Positions 1 through 12,781 of a DNA stretch of 64,000 nucleotides are shown in pieces. This DNA is from Plantago major (Eukaryota > Streptophyta > Magnoliopsida > Lamiales > Plantaginaceae). How positions within the stretch are numbered: the stretch's first letter is position 1; each line of letters opens with the position of its first letter. The position numbers were made by a program, and so were the translations under genes. A model generated the notes under the pieces. It was not told the origin of the DNA, ran no database searches, and saw nothing but the letters and a program-made list of their open reading frames with translations. The stretch is taken from contig CM048841.1 in assembly GCA_026545765.1 (NCBI GenBank), positions 68,508,217 to 68,572,216 on the forward strand, written 5' to 3'.

Positions 1-27
1 ACCAATGAACCTAAAAGTTCGTATCCG

Positions 28-112
28 AACGGGCATCCAGAGAAGAGGTATCTCGAACGGCATCCAGAGAAGAGGTATCCGAACGGTATCCGTAAAAGAG
101 AAAGAGAAAACT
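28..112 (+). repeat. Short tandem repeat with GAACGG/ATCC core
   Basis: A motif combining GAACGG, CATCCAGAG and AAGAGGTATC is repeated two to three times with a spacing of about 32 bp. It lies in the noncoding stretch between the pol and extra-ORF parts of copia A. A related single motif (GAACGGGTATCC) occurs on the - strand at the matching place in element G near 50,600. It therefore looks like local expansion of an element-internal segment. Confidence 0.5.
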
Positions 113-510
113 AGAACGGGTATCCGTAAGTCAAAAAGGCTAAAGAGCAAAAGATGCCTTAAGATCTCGAGACGGAACTCGATATCCGAATCAACTGCAA
201 AACGAAGAACACAAAGGAGAATAGTACAACTATCCGCAACTACTCTCTTGAAATTCGCATTGTTTCTATCTTGATTAAAAACTTGGAAAATCCTAAGTAT
301 AAGATGATTCAGATGCAAACAAAGGTTCTTGGTCATATTAAAGACGCGATTCAGATAGCAAGTCGCCAAAATTCATTAAATGGGCACAATTACACTTGTT
401 GATTGTGATCATTGTCAAGAAGCAATGGTGACCCTTGATGAAATTAAGCGATTGATCCGCACGGTGGAAATTAATTCACAAGAATAGTGGATGCTGAAAT
501 TCGCATACGG

Positions 511-528
511 CCCACTAAGCATTTAATG
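511..528 (+). promoter_or_regulatory. Conserved CCCACTAAGCATTTAATG box upstream of the extra ORF (copy A)
   Basis: The box lies about 283 bp before the extra-ORF start and about 90 bp before its TATA box. Equivalent boxes sit at 50,120-50,137 (element G) and 26,044-26,061 (element E), about 302 and 298 bp before their ORF starts. Conservation of sequence and spacing in three noncoding copies suggests a cis-regulatory role. Its core GCATTTAATG resembles a motif in the U3 of the family LTRs. Confidence 0.5.
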
Positions 529-613
529 CCGAACTAGCTTTTGCTCACGCTTGTAAATCACGGATACGCATACACAAAATCAATTTGTATGTATTTGTCT
601 GTGGGATTCAATC

Positions 614-628
614 GCTATATATATAGGA
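614..628 (+). promoter_or_regulatory. Internal TATA box before the extra ORF (copy A)
   Basis: GCTATATATATAGGA stands about 195 bp before the extra-ORF start at 811. Matching TATA boxes occur at the same relative place in elements G (about 50,018-50,030) and E (about 25,951-25,960). This suggests that the extra ORF is transcribed from its own internal promoter. It is inferred from position and conservation only. Confidence 0.5.
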
Positions 629-810
629 TTTTGGCATAGGAAATCACTTTTGCCTAATCCAAAACTCATCTTGCCCAAAAATAGCAAATCCTTCTCGATT
701 CTCGCAAAACCTTCTACAATCTCTCGCAAATCAAGATTAAGTTTTTCCGCAAAGAATCAATCAAATCTCTTTTCAAACACCAATTTCAAATCCCTACACT
801 ATATAAAGAG

Positions 811-3800
811 ATGGCCCTAAAAGTTCAACCACACCGAATCTCAATCCTCCACGGCATCACGAAAAGCAAGCACCAGAGTCAAGTTATTGTGAACAACCGA
901 ATCGATAGGAGATTTTAATCCCGACCATTGACTTCAAGTCACGTAATGATTTGGGTGGTGCCATGGTTGAGGAATACCTCACTACCGAATAGAGAACCAA
1001 GTCTGTAAACTAATTGACATGCTTGAAAAGGCACAAATCAAGGGCTTCAGATTCCGCCTAGTGGAATTTCATCACCGATGTGTTGGAATTCTACAACAAC
1101 TCCATGATTATTTCCAAGGTTTCAAGGCAATCAAATAGTTCGTTAAAACCTCACCCAAGGAAAGGAAATCCTTCCGACTTAACAACTTTCAGAAGTTGTT
1201 CGAGTTTCAAAATCTTGAAAGGATTTTGAAATAAACACCAAGGATGAGGAACTCTTGAAGGTGTTAAAGAACTTTACAATGACGTGTGATCTTGAAAATC
1301 GATACACCCATCGAGTTCAAGCTTGTCGACATCCCAACCGTACATCTAATGGTTCACCGATGTACCGGCTTGCATTCTTCATGATGCTTTGATGGTCTAC
1401 AAGGAGGTGCACCGATAAGCCAAGAACGGATGATGATGTTCGTTTGAATCAACAAGACAAAAGGATGGAAAACCCTTTAACCGGGAAAGTACGCCTTCAA
1501 GTTGGTGAAGAAGATTCAAAGCTGAGCCTAAGATTACTAAAGGACTAGCCGAGCCAAAGGCCATGAGGTTATGGTCTCAAGATATGCTACTATCGGAAAA
1601 GCTTGGCATTGAGCTCAGAGAGACTACCGAATAGCCAACAAAGAACTACTCTACAAATATGAGTATACAAACTTGATGAAAAAGGTTACCGGGTCTCGTA
1701 AAGGTTCTAAGAAGCGAAAGTCCTAAAAGGTATCTCAAGAAAAGGTTATACTAAGAAGCCCGTAACTTCAAGAAAGAAGTCTTTGGCAAATCAAGACACA
1801 CCTAAAGAGGTCACGATTCTCGATATCCGGAGGCATTGCCGATGAACTAATAAAGGCGTATGAAATCATCAATGTCAAAAAGAGTTATCAACCATCGAAC
1901 AAGTAGACTCAAGAAGAGAAAGTGCTTTCGTAAATGTTGCACTAATGCGAAAGCCTTGCCGATGAACTCATAAATGTCGCCAAAAGTGGTGAAAACACCA
2001 AGCCCTATCTCAGAGAAACCACAGAATAATGGAGCACCGCCCTAATGTCGATGAGAGCTCGACAATGAAGATGATGAATTGGTCATCTCTCAAGTCCTAG
2101 AAAGAACAAAGAGGGCTAAGGTTATCAAACAAGAATCGTGATAAGGTATTCAAGAAGAACCTACACCACAAAGTTGTCAACCTATAGCAAAGGTTGTTGT
2201 AAAACACTTCATCGTGGAATATTTCTCGCACAACTTCAAAAAGCCCCGATGAGTGGTATCTTAGTGTCGGCATGCCGATGGAATCGCCACATCTAAAAGT
2301 CCGGAAGAACGCTCATGATCAATCTTCCGCCTGCATAACAACAACAACCACAACCACAACAGCCACAAGTGGTTGATGAAATGGTAAATGAACTCCATTT
2401 CGACTTACCAAAGAATGCAAGATGTCAAGAAAATCTCGCAAAAGAGCAGTTCCCTAACTCATCGAGAGGGATCAAACTGAGACATCTACTCAGAATGATC
2501 AACCAGGGGAGGCAACTGAGTTGCATACTCAGGAAAGGTGTGAAGTACCAGAAACTTCAAGCAAAGAAACTACACTGGGACAAGAAGACCAAAGTATAGA
2601 AAGGTCACAAGTTCCAGAGACCAATCAGCCTGAAATTGCTCAAGTAGATGACTGGTTTAACTCTTATCTTGTGAACATTTTATGCTTATACATCTTTTCT
2701 CATAAAAAATTTCTTTGTTACAGGCTGAGTTAGAAACGGTAAACAAGAGGAAGTCGAGAAGCTTGCCTCAGACATCGAAAAAGAGGTCCTTCAACCTCAA
2801 CTCTTGAGAAATCTAAGCTCGTGCTACGTAAATGATTCTTAAAGAGAACTAATTTTCAAGAAAAATGTTTATGTGCTCATTCATGTTAAATGTTTCTAAC
2901 AGGCTCCAACTGAGAAGGAAGAAGATAAGGCAGAAATGCCAGAGACAAATCCAGAGACCAACAAGGTTTCTGAAGAATACATCACTGAGCCTTCAAACTT
3001 GAAGGTATATGACAATCAAGTGACAAGTATTCTTCATCTTGGGTTATATTTTGTCTCTTCTAATATTCAATACTTTCTACTTACAGTTATTTCGTAAGTA
3101 GAAATGCAAGGATAAAGTTACTTTTCAAGATCAATGGAAATTGATGAAGCCCCAAGGCAACATCACCGAAAGAACACCGTAAACTAAAAGTTTCGAGAAA
3201 ATGACTGAGCTTCCTATTGAGGAAATAAGTAGCTCGTAACTCATTAAAGCATATATTTGCACGCTTTTTCAAACAATTTCCTAAGTATCGATCATTTTAT
3301 TTCTCAGGTTCAAGAAAGAAAGGTTGATGAGGACCAGACTTCCAAGTCTCCACCTCACAACAAGATATCTGAGACACCCATTGTCTCAGTGGTTCAAGTA
3401 TTCGAGCCTGATGTTCATACTCAGGTAACTCAGAAACTAAACTACACTTATACTCAGATATCTACAAAAGTTTTGAAACTCACTCAAAACTCTTTCTTTC
3501 AGGCTCAAATAGATGCAAAGCAGGTTCCCATTGAAGAAACAAGGGACCTACTTCACTTCTTCAAAGCTCACACCCTGCCAAAGCATATTCAATGCTTCAA
3601 GAAATGGCAGAGGTTAAGGTGCTCTGATCTCTCTGAAATATTGAGAATCACTGATCAACCAATCGACGAGCACGAGCTCTTGACTTGAGACATATATCCA
3701 TGCAATGTTCCCACCTAACAAGACATACATAACCTTATTGCATAAGGATTTCTCCAAAGAAGTGGCGATAGTTTGATACATGCCTTTGAATGTGTAGATG

Positions 3801-6180
3801 GTCGACAAGATTACAGATGGCATTCAAGCCGCCCCGCCTGCACTGCAATTTATACCTTTTGAACAAGAAGAAGTTATCAAGTAAGATCACTATCCTGAGG
3901 TGATCAATCTTGTATCTCAAGATGATGAGGAAGAAGAAATGAATGAAAATTACTTTGATGAACCTCCCACCCACCATCACCAAAAGGATGATAATGACAA
4001 AAGGATGATGATGATGCCCGCACTGTGGACCGGAGGAATTTTACAAAGAAACAATGCCTCAACCCGAAAAGCAAACCGAGAAGACTTCACGTAAATCTCC
4101 GCCTTCATCACCTCGTAAATCTACTCATCCATCTTCCCAACACGCAGCTATTACATCGACAAGAAGTCGAGCTCAAGAAACCGATCGTAAAATATTAAAC
4201 ACTCAAACCAGATCTTCAACTCGTATAACCGTTGGAAGAAGAACAACACCCATCTTCAATCGAAGATCAAATAGCTAAATCCAGACAAGCTTGATCAACT
4301 ACAAGATCAATACTTACAAGAAATGATTGCTTACTCCGAGGTTAAAGAGCTACGGGATGTTGTGCATGATATCACCAAAGAACTCGACATCAAGAAGTAT
4401 TCAAGTCAAGCATGATGCTAAGGCTGCATCATCTTCAAAAGAAGTACCATCCTCCTCCCAGAAAGGAAAGAAACCAATCTCTGAGATGGTTGCTGGACTC
4501 GATACAATCGATGAAAATGTCCAAGAAGATGAAGATCATCGGTGATTACTCGATGATGAAGAAGACAAGACTTTGGCGTAACAATCGCAATGAACATTTA
4601 GCGGTTTCTCACTTGAAAAGGAAGCTGATTGCTCCTACAATATTCAGCAACCGCCAAACGCCCACTCCCATGAATACATGAACAGTGTCAAGGCACACAA
4701 CTTAAAAGGAGATGTCTTCACGTAACAAGGAAGTAATTGCCTCCCTCTCGAATGAGGGAAGTTCACCGAGCTCATCACTCGAGAACCACTAGCATAGTCA
4801 TTGCTCGTAAAGATCTGCGAATGATAAGGGACGATGATGCCTTTAGTCAAAAAGCTTTCCAAGAGGCAAGTTACACCGGAAAAGCAGATGCCATCCTAGC
4901 CCATCAAGAGCTCACCGATAAGGACAATGGACTTATCAAGCAAAATTAGGAGCTCAAAGCCGAACTTCAGAAGTTGGTCACTGCCTATAATTATTTACAA
5001 GGGCACTTCAACTCTCTCTCAGATTCCTTTATGAGATTGAGTAAGCCAATAATGACTTCGGGGAAAGAATGTACAAATCGACCTCAAATTGTGGGGAATG
5101 GGAAGAAGGAGAAGCAAACAAAAGAGATCCGAGTCATGCGGCTCGTAAAGGAAGAAGAAAACTTCCCACCACCACTCGTAATCAATGAACCCTCCTCAAG
5201 CCAAGTCATGGTAAATAGTAGCCGCCCTAAACCCATCAAGGAACCAAGATGATAACAAGGGCCATGGCACAGAAACCTCCAAGGAGTACCAAGGCTCCAA
5301 GGAGAAGACAAGTTAAAGGGATTGATGAATCTTCTGAAGAAGAAGAAGAAGGTCAAATCAAGTCCCTGGGCAATGAAGAAGGCTGTAAAACTCTCACAAA
5401 ATCTAATCTTGATGATGATGAGGAAACGATGAAGATGAAGCCTCTTCACGTAAAAAGGAAAATTAAAAGCCTAACTGAGCCCATAGCTGCAAAGCCCCTA
5501 GCAGCTAAAACACCTCTGGAAATACCAAGTCTATTCAGGGTGGTGGTTCTTCAAGCAATAACCCCAAAGAGAATTCAAGACAAAGAAGGAACAGACTGAG
5601 AGCTGAGCAAAGACAAAGTCAACTTCCATCAGGCCAGAAGAAGCCAAAATAGAGTATGTGAAGTATGACAATGATTCCTCCGCTCACAGTGCATCAATCG
5701 AAAATGGCTATCGATTCGGAACTTAAGCATCTATTGGTAAATTCAAGATTTTAACCAATCCATAAACAACTTATGGCATGGAGAAAAGATAAGCCAACCT
5801 TGATCAACACCAATCACATTAAAGCCCGTCGATTTTGAAGTTGTCAAGAGAATCAAGCCATGAGAAAGGACCTCTCGATGAATGTCCATATGGAAAGCCG
5901 ATGATGTGCATGCACTCAACATCACAGAACAGTACAAGAGAAAGACTCATCAGAGAACCCTATGAATCGCTCTATCTAATCAAGATCAATACAGGGTGAC
6001 ATCGATATCCAAGATTATCTACGAATACTTCAAGCTTTCGATATCGTAATAGAGCATGCCCGAAGTGGGGAAAGTACCGTGGGTCAAACATTTTGTCAAG
6101 AAAAATCCTACCAAAACCTACAAAGAGGTCTCGTGGATTTGCCAGACACGTAGATGCTCGCTTAACTCTTCCCTATGACT
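811..6180 (+). pseudogene. Extra ORF region (ORF3) of copia A, decayed
   Basis: This is the fossil of the long extra ORF lying between pol and the 3' LTR in this copia family. It matches elements G (49,818-44,640) and E (25,746-21,070) in order: a start region, a VLEFYNNS-like block (about 1,085-1,110), Lys/Glu/Gln-rich stretches (2,369-3,688) including a block ending in KHIQCFKKWQRLR, an acidic and His-rich part (3,900-4,680) and a coiled-coil-like C-terminal half (4,737-5,600). Short introns with TTTCAG-type acceptors separate open stretches, for example before 2,724, 2,902, 3,309 and 3,504. The product function is unknown. The N-terminal block recalls the 'putative plant transposon protein' family, but this was not tested. 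It is heavily broken. Confidence 0.6.
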
Positions 6181-6601
6181 ATTCTGATGACATCAAAAGG
6201 TTTGGAGATAGGAAATTTGCAGACTGATCTACAGATATACAGTTGAAGACTTGAAGAGATTGAAGACTTGAAGACTAGTTTATTAGGATGTTTACTTGGA
6301 GCTTGGATACTCCTGTTGTCCTGATTTACTACGTAGTTTTTGTTGTATTTTTGCTGACTGAGCTTAACTGTATTATGTATTAAAGTTATATGTAATCTTT
6401 ATTTGTAACTTATCTGAAGAACTTACTCTCAGATAGTAATCTATAAAAGATAACTTGTCAGCAAAGATCACACCTTGTGATTTGGTTGATGTTTACTTTC
6501 TGCACTTATTTAAATAATTTAAAGATCTTAAGAAAAGATTAAGTGTTGGATTGTTCACTCATCCAGATTTGTAATAGGTAAGATAGTCATCGTTGACTGA
6601 T

Positions 6602-6617
6602 CAAAAAGGGGGAAATT
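6602..6617 (+). other. Polypurine tract of copia A
   Basis: The purine run AAAAAGGGGGAAA lies immediately before the LTR start TGTTGGG, as expected for the plus-strand primer of a SIRE-like copia element. The same tract is found in reverse orientation at 44,206-44,224 in element G. Confidence 0.75.
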
Positions 6618-8313
6618 TGTTGGGAAATTTGTTGGGAAATTTCTTGAGAAATTTGTTAGGAATTTTGTTAGATATTTTGTTAAGAATATCTGTTTAGTTT
6701 TGATCAGCAACATGATGACTTATCTTAGTCTCAGAAAGGTGATTAGTACTCTTGGTTCACTTGAACATTGTAAAAGAGGAAACCCACTAAGTATGATAGT
6801 CTAGTTAATCTTGTATAGGATGTTAGGTCTCAAAATGTAATTTTTATTTTATGAAGAGAAGACCAAGAAGAAGACATCCAAGCAGAACAAGCTCAACGAC
6901 ATTGAAGACTTGAAGAAACTGCGCAAGATTACTGAAACTGTTGTTCAGATACCTTAACCAGATATCTTGAAGACACGAATAGTTTCAAACAAACTGTGTC
7001 ACAAGAGATATCTGAGAAATAAGAGACATCTGAAAACAAGGAAAGTGTCCATGATATCTATTCTCGATACCTTGAGCATTAACCACATTTCGAAAAGAAT
7101 TATATATTGCAAACAAAGTTGTTTCAATAAATAAGTGGTATCTGAAGATTGAAGATAAGGACGTGCAAAGAATCAGATAACACTAGTCTCTGATACAAAG
7201 CATAGTTCCGTTGACACTACAGGACAAAAAGTATAGTACAATGCATTTAATGCATGGACAGAGATGTCTGAATAAAAGCAACGGCAGCTTCTGAAGAAGA
7301 AGACAAAACCTGCTATAAAGATTATATACACAGATATATCAATAGTTTGAATTTGAGCCTAACGGATACTATTCAAACGGCACTCAAATTCATCTATAAA
7401 TATCAACACTTAGACTGCTTGAGAAGATACCTTAGATGCACTTGAACCGCATAAAACGTCAACATCTTACTCTCTCAAAGCAACTTACTTATTCTCAAAG
7501 CTTTCACATACTCAAAGCTTTTGATCTTGAGTAACACCGAAGTTCTAAGTGTCCCGATCCTAAACAAGCAAAGCTATCGTGAAGGAGTTGAATCAAAAGA
7601 TCCACTATCCGAGATTCATTCTCTTGAATGTATATCATAAGACTTAGTCAAGAAATCAACAAGATACCATACACGTAAAGTGTATTAAATAACTTGATTC
7701 ACAGAGCTATCGAATAATCAATAAGTTATTAAAGAAGCTCATCCGACAACTCAAACCAAAACGAACACCATAATCGTGGAGTACAGGAAGTACTTAGTTT
7801 GAAAAATCGTGAATAACTCCAAGGTTACCGAGTATATGAAGTACTTGATTTGGGAAACTAAGGAATAACTCCAAGGTTATTGAGTATAGGAAGTACTTAG
7901 CTAGGAATAACTCAAAGGTTTCGAGTATTGAAGTACTGTCAGTGGAAAGCCGGGAACAACTCAGAGGAACATTTGGTCGAAACAATTGTTAAGAATCTTA
8001 GAATAGGTTTATTGTAAGGTGAACTCAATTATCTGTTTCTAGTGAATTCTAGGTCTCGATAGACAAGTGGATTAGTTGGAGGATAACGCCACCTCCGTGA
8101 TACCACTATACTTGTCGTGTTATTTACCTTTCTCAGATTTACATTTCAAAGAACACACACACACACATTAACTGCTCGCACTTATCTTTATTAAGTCTTC
8201 CGGCTCGATTTTAAGTATCAGATATCTATTCAGATATCTGAGAAATAGTTTTTATCGACAAAAGTTTTAAAAGACTCTTCAGCCCCCCTTTTTACTTTGC
8301 TTTTCGACCAACA
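6618..8313 (+). repeat. 3' LTR of copia A (1,696 bp)
   Basis: It begins TGTTGGGAAATT directly after the polypurine tract and ends CCAACA. The first 80 bases contain a short motif (TTGTTGGGAAATT and variants) repeated several times. A TATA-like TATAAATATC at about 7,396 lies where the LTR promoter sits in the other copies. A near-palindromic ATGCATTTAATGCAT (7,241-7,255) is shared with the other LTRs of the family. The GTTTTAAAAGACT block and the AGCCCCCCTTTTT tract near the end match the start of the opposite-strand LTRs. Confidence 0.8.
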
Positions 8314-11260
8314 AAGTGACTCATTCTTTTGTGCCATAACCAAGGCTCTTCAGGTGACCCGATTGACTCACCATGAGACATTCTTCAACAGGCCAGGTAT
8401 GCCTAGTCGGCAACATAAAGACTGCCTTTCCGCCGAGCAACCAAGACTGTCTGCTTTGACTTATTGTCTATATGTTTGCAATACTTTGCTTTGAATTTCA
8501 CAGTAAATCCCTTGTCTGCAAACTGGCTCATGCTAAATAGATTATATTTCAAACCATTAACATGTAATACGTCAGTGATAGTTAATGATCCTAATTTGAC
8601 GTTGCCAAATCCCAGAGAGGTATTTAATTCTCCTCCAGCAAATCTGATGTCTGGTCCATTGTTGCAAGTTTTTTAGTTGACCAGATTTGCTTTGTCTCCT
8701 GTCATGTGCTTTCCACATCCACTATCAAATAGCCATTGAGCCTTAGTCCAAGAGGTGTTCTTCACAAAACAGGAAACAGGAGTTAGGTTCTTGCTTCAGA
8801 GATAGAACCATTTAGACTAAACATTATTCTAGTAGGAATCCACATTTTAGTGAATTTCTTGGGAGTTTGTTTTTGTCTAACTTGATCAGAAGGAGATGCA
8901 ATAAAATCAGTAATTTTGATCTCAATTTTCCTTCTTATGGTGTTTCTAGGTGTTCCTTTTGGTGCTTCGGACCTCGGTTTCGGATTGCTTTTCAAAGAAC
9001 TCACCTTTCCGCCGTGTTCTTTCTCGCCCGGCATTCAGCTTTTTCGGCCTTGAGATTTCTTCCACTTCCTATTGTTACGTGCAATATCGCCTTTGCGCCA
9101 TTGTTCTTGTCCTTCCTTATATTGTTGCGTAAGAACTTTTCCAATAGCACGATAGCCAATGCCATTTCAACACCTTAAGCTTTCAACACGCTCTTAAGCA
9201 GGTTTTACTAGTTTCGGCACCATCTTTATTTTCATAAAATGGTACAGTAGAGAATTTGCCTATTCCAGCAATTCTTCCTTTCCTATTAATGTAGCAATGT
9301 GGATGGTTCCATGTCTGAGGGTTATGCTTCTTTTCAGAAACCTTATCCGCAAGTTTCTTGTGAACTTGTTGTTCTTTCAAAGGATGGGTTGCTACTCCTT
9401 TTCCTTTATCAACTACCCTAGCTTTCTAACCAATGCTATAGGTGGTTGAAGAACCATTCTGTTGACTTTTTACAAAGGTCAACCTTTCATCACTCTTCTT
9501 CAGAGGAGATGAATTACTCGATTGTTCATCAAGTCCAAGTCCACCTTTCTCAGAGGGATCTCTCAGATAGGATTGAACCTCAGTGAGAGTGTCACTAGCC
9601 TTTGTATAAGATTGGAAGGATAGCTCTTTCTTTTTGAGTTCTTCATTCTCAGAAAGCAGCTTCATCATTTTCTTAGTAAGTTCATCCAAGGCTAGTTTGT
9701 GAGAATTTTTATTCTCAGATATCTGAGATTTATTTAAAGGCTATTTCAGCTCTTGTTCTCAGATACGGTTAGCTCGTAAACATCTTTTCAAGAGTTTCTT
9801 TGCTTTCCTCTAGAATTCTAGTTTTGGATTGTGCTTCCGTAAATTCTTTCTCATAACGATCCAATTCACTTGACCAACTCTGATCCTCAATTCCATCATC
9901 ACTCTCATAGTACGTAAATTGTGAATTGTTAGTTACCTCATCAGCCATAAGACACATTTCAATGTTGGAGATGTCCGACCAAAGAATCTCAAAGAACTCC
10001 ACATTTATTTCTTCTTAAGGCCGAAGTCAATTACATCGTGGGTGATTCCACACAATTCTAGTGATGGTAGGTTTGAGTCATCTGAATCTCCATTTTCAGA
10101 ATCTATCTCAAAGTCTAGAGCATCAAGTTGAATTTGAATCTTCTTCCTTTCTTCACCAAGAAGGCCCTTTGATTTCTCTTGAAATTTCTTCTCATCTTTT
10201 GTCAATTGCCTTGAGCTTGTTTAAAGAAGGACAATCTCTCTGAAGTGACCGCTTTTGACAATAGAAGGTATATCATTTCCTATTTCGCAGCTTTCAAGAT
10301 TAACACCTTTCCGAATGGGGATGTTCGAGAGTTGTTCACTTGTATGTTCTCATCGATGATAGTTTGGGCCAAGATGCTTTTTCAGCTTTTCTTTAGCTTT
10401 TCTTCTCTCAATCTCTTGACTCACAAATTTCTTCATGTGTCTTACTGCAAGAGCATTTTCTTCAGATGCTTCTTTGGTATCCTTCTTTTCAGAAGTACCT
10501 TGAGAAACTAGAGCAACACTTTGCAACTTTTCAGCTGTTTGTTCTCTCTTAGTTGTCTCATAGTCTACAGTAGCAAGATAAGAGAAGAGCTCTCTCGAGT
10601 AATATTCGGCATCCCTTGATTGAAATAAAAGAACTTAGTGTGTTCCCCAGTGATTGAGACTTCTGACAATAGTCTTAATCTTTTCTGACTGAGAGTATCT
10701 ATTGCTTTCACCAAGTGCAGCCATATCACTCATAAGAGTAGTAAATCTGAAATCAAGTTCTTCCAGAGTTTCAGTAGGACCTTGTTTGAAGTTTTGGAAC
10801 TTCAATTTAAGAACTTTGAACTTGTTTTCTTTGGTTTTCTGCCCGCATGATTTCTTCAATCAATTGCAGTGCAACTCGCCATTTTAGCACCCCTACGCTT
10901 TAATCGTATGTGCTCAGTGTCGATCCGATGATTATATTGCATGCTTGACCATCCAATCAGGTCTCTCGCATCTTCGATGTCCGTAGCTCTCGGATTGTCT
11001 TCATATATAATGCTTCCACGAGCAACATGACCACTATCACTAGCAGCCATGTCCTCGCTTCCATCTTCCTTGTCTGAGGCTTTTCTTCCATCAGACACCT
11101 CCGTAACTTATTTGAGTTGTCTGATTTTGATAGGCCCTTCATTGATGACATAGATCATCTCATCACTAATGGCCTCCAGATGGAGCATCATGTTGTTCTT
11201 CCATTTCTCGTAGTTTTCTGGCTTTAGAACGGGTGCATCACTCAGAGACATACCTGCACA
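8314..11260 (-). pseudogene. gag and proximal pol remnant of copia B
   Basis: Fragments match the gag and early pol of element G. The N-terminal gag is at 11,250-10,860, the UBN2-like gag core (KTKENKFKVLKLKFQNFK) around 10,850, and the linker with ITHDVIDFGLKKK around 10,010. Coiled-coil pieces lie at 10,000-9,430, and the GAG-pre-integrase end is at 8,314-8,500. It is a fossil with many interruptions. Compared with G it is unusually rich in CG dinucleotides at places where G has CAG or CTG (see findings). Confidence 0.7.
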
Positions 11261-11350
11261 CTTAACACACAAATTATATAGTCCTCAGAAAGGGACAAAG
11301 TTCCTTCACCTATCCGGGATCTAGGTTCAAGGTATGATTGTGAACATCCA

Positions 11351-11362
11351 GCTCTGATACCA
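11351..11362 (-). other. Primer-binding site (tRNA-iMet) of copia B
   Basis: Read on the minus strand this is TGGTATCAGAGC, the complement of the plant initiator tRNA-Met 3' end. It lies two bases after the LTR end. The same site flanks the LTRs of elements D and G. Confidence 0.85.
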
Positions 11363-11364
11363 CT

Positions 11365-12781
11365 TGTTGGTCCAGATAACGGCAAAGTAAAAGACTATAG
11401 GGGGGGTGAATAGTCTTTTAAAACTTTTGTCGATAAACACAGTTTCTCAGAAACCTGGGGGTTTCTGATACTTAAATTCAGAGCGCGGAAGACTTTAAGA
11501 TAGGTAAGTGCAGAAACAATAAGTAAGTTTGTGTGTGCTTTGCTGAAATGTAAATACAGAAAGGTAAATAACACAGCAAGTATAGTGGTATCTGGAGGTG
11601 GCGTAATCTTCCAACTAATCCACTTCGGTTTTTCTGAGACCTAGAATTCACTAGAACAGATAATTGAGTTCACCTCACAATAATCCTTATTCTAAGATTC
11701 CTAAACAAATGGTTCCCACCCAAATGTTCCCCCTGAGTTATTCCCCAGCTCCTAGAGCTAAGTACTTCCTCTACTCAGATAACCTTGGAGTTATTCCCTG
11801 ATTTCCCAAATCAAGTACTTCCTCTACTCCACGCGTTGATGGTGTTGGTTATAAGGTTTGTCAGAGAGGCTTCTCGTATAACTTTTCAGTTATGTTTTCA
11901 GAGAGCCTAATAGAACAAGACTACTTAATACACTTGTTCAGTGGATGGCAGTCTGCTCTTTACTGACCCATGTAATTGGTGTCCGTTCTAGAGAATGATC
12001 TTCAGAAATGGTATCTGATAGTTTAACTCTTTCACGAATAACAATCTCTTGTTAAGGTTCAGGACAACTTAGAACTACTAGTGATTCTTCAAGCATGTAA
12101 AGCTTTCAGAAAGGGTAGTAGAGTGCTTGAGAGAATACTTTGCTTGATGGTAAATTTGCAAGATAGAGCGTTCTAAGGTAAGTTCTTCAAGCATCTAAGT
12201 GTGTGATATATATAGATAAATTTGAGAGGCGTTTGAATTGTATCCGTTGTGCTCTCTATCAAATTATATCCGTTTATATCTTGAACTATGTACTCAGAAG
12301 TCACTATCTCATTTTTCAGAGAGGATCGCTATAAAGATTTCCGATGCATTTAATGCATAGTACTGTTCATTGTCCTTTAGTCTCAATGGATACATGAGCC
12401 TTTCTGAAGGCTTGCATGCTCCATACTCATGATGTCATATGTTCAGAATCATATCCCGAAAATAAGTTAATATACTCAAGAAAGGATTAAGGACATAGTC
12501 TTTCTGAGTTAGACTAAACCTCAGGTCTTCATAAACCTTGTGCAATCTTCAGTCTTCTAATCTTCAGAAAAGCTCCATTGCTAGGATTGATCTTCATGGT
12601 CTTCTTGAAATAAAAATTACACTCAGAGACCTATAATCCTAATACAAGATTTACTGGACTAATCATACTCAATGATTTCCTCTTTTACAATGTTCAAGTG
12701 AACCAAGAGCACTTAATCACCTTTCTGGCTAAGATAAGAACATGTGATGAGTGATCAAAATACTAACAGATATTCCTAACA
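11365..12781 (-). repeat. 5' LTR of copia B (1,417 bp)
   Basis: On the minus strand it begins TGTTAGGAATATCTG and ends CCAACA. It is collinear with the LTR at 42,783-44,205. It carries the TATA region TATATATATCACACAC (about 12,200-12,216) and the ATGCATTTAATGCAT motif at 12,344-12,358. The outer flank at 12,782 (CGGGG) passes straight into sequence assigned to the Tat element C. Confidence 0.85.

Larger units (their letters stand above)
1..8313 (+). mobile_element. Copia element A (Ty1/copia, SIRE/Maximus-like), 3' part with 3' LTR
   Basis: This is the 3' portion of a Ty1/copia LTR retrotransposon on the + strand; its 5' LTR, gag and pol would lie left of the window. Visible parts are a noncoding stretch with a putative internal promoter (1-810), a decayed extra-ORF region (about 811-6,180), a polypurine tract and a 1,696-bp LTR. 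Directly after the LTR the sequence resumes as the opposite-strand gag-pol of another copy of the family, so A is inserted into element B. AAGTG at 8,314-8,318 would be one half of the 5-bp target duplication; the other half is outside the window. The coding part is heavily broken (many interruptions). It is a fossil copy. Confidence 0.8.
8314..12781 (-). mobile_element. Copia element B, 5' part (LTR, primer site, gag, start of pol)
   Basis: This is a minus-strand copy of the SIRE-like copia family. From right to left it holds a 5' LTR (11,365-12,781), a tRNA-iMet primer site, gag and the first part of pol up to the GAG-pre-integrase region. It is collinear with 53,640-56,725 of element G, followed by G's 5' LTR. 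It stops at 8,314 because copia A is inserted there; the rest of B would lie left of the window. The coding region is broken in many places. Confidence 0.8.
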
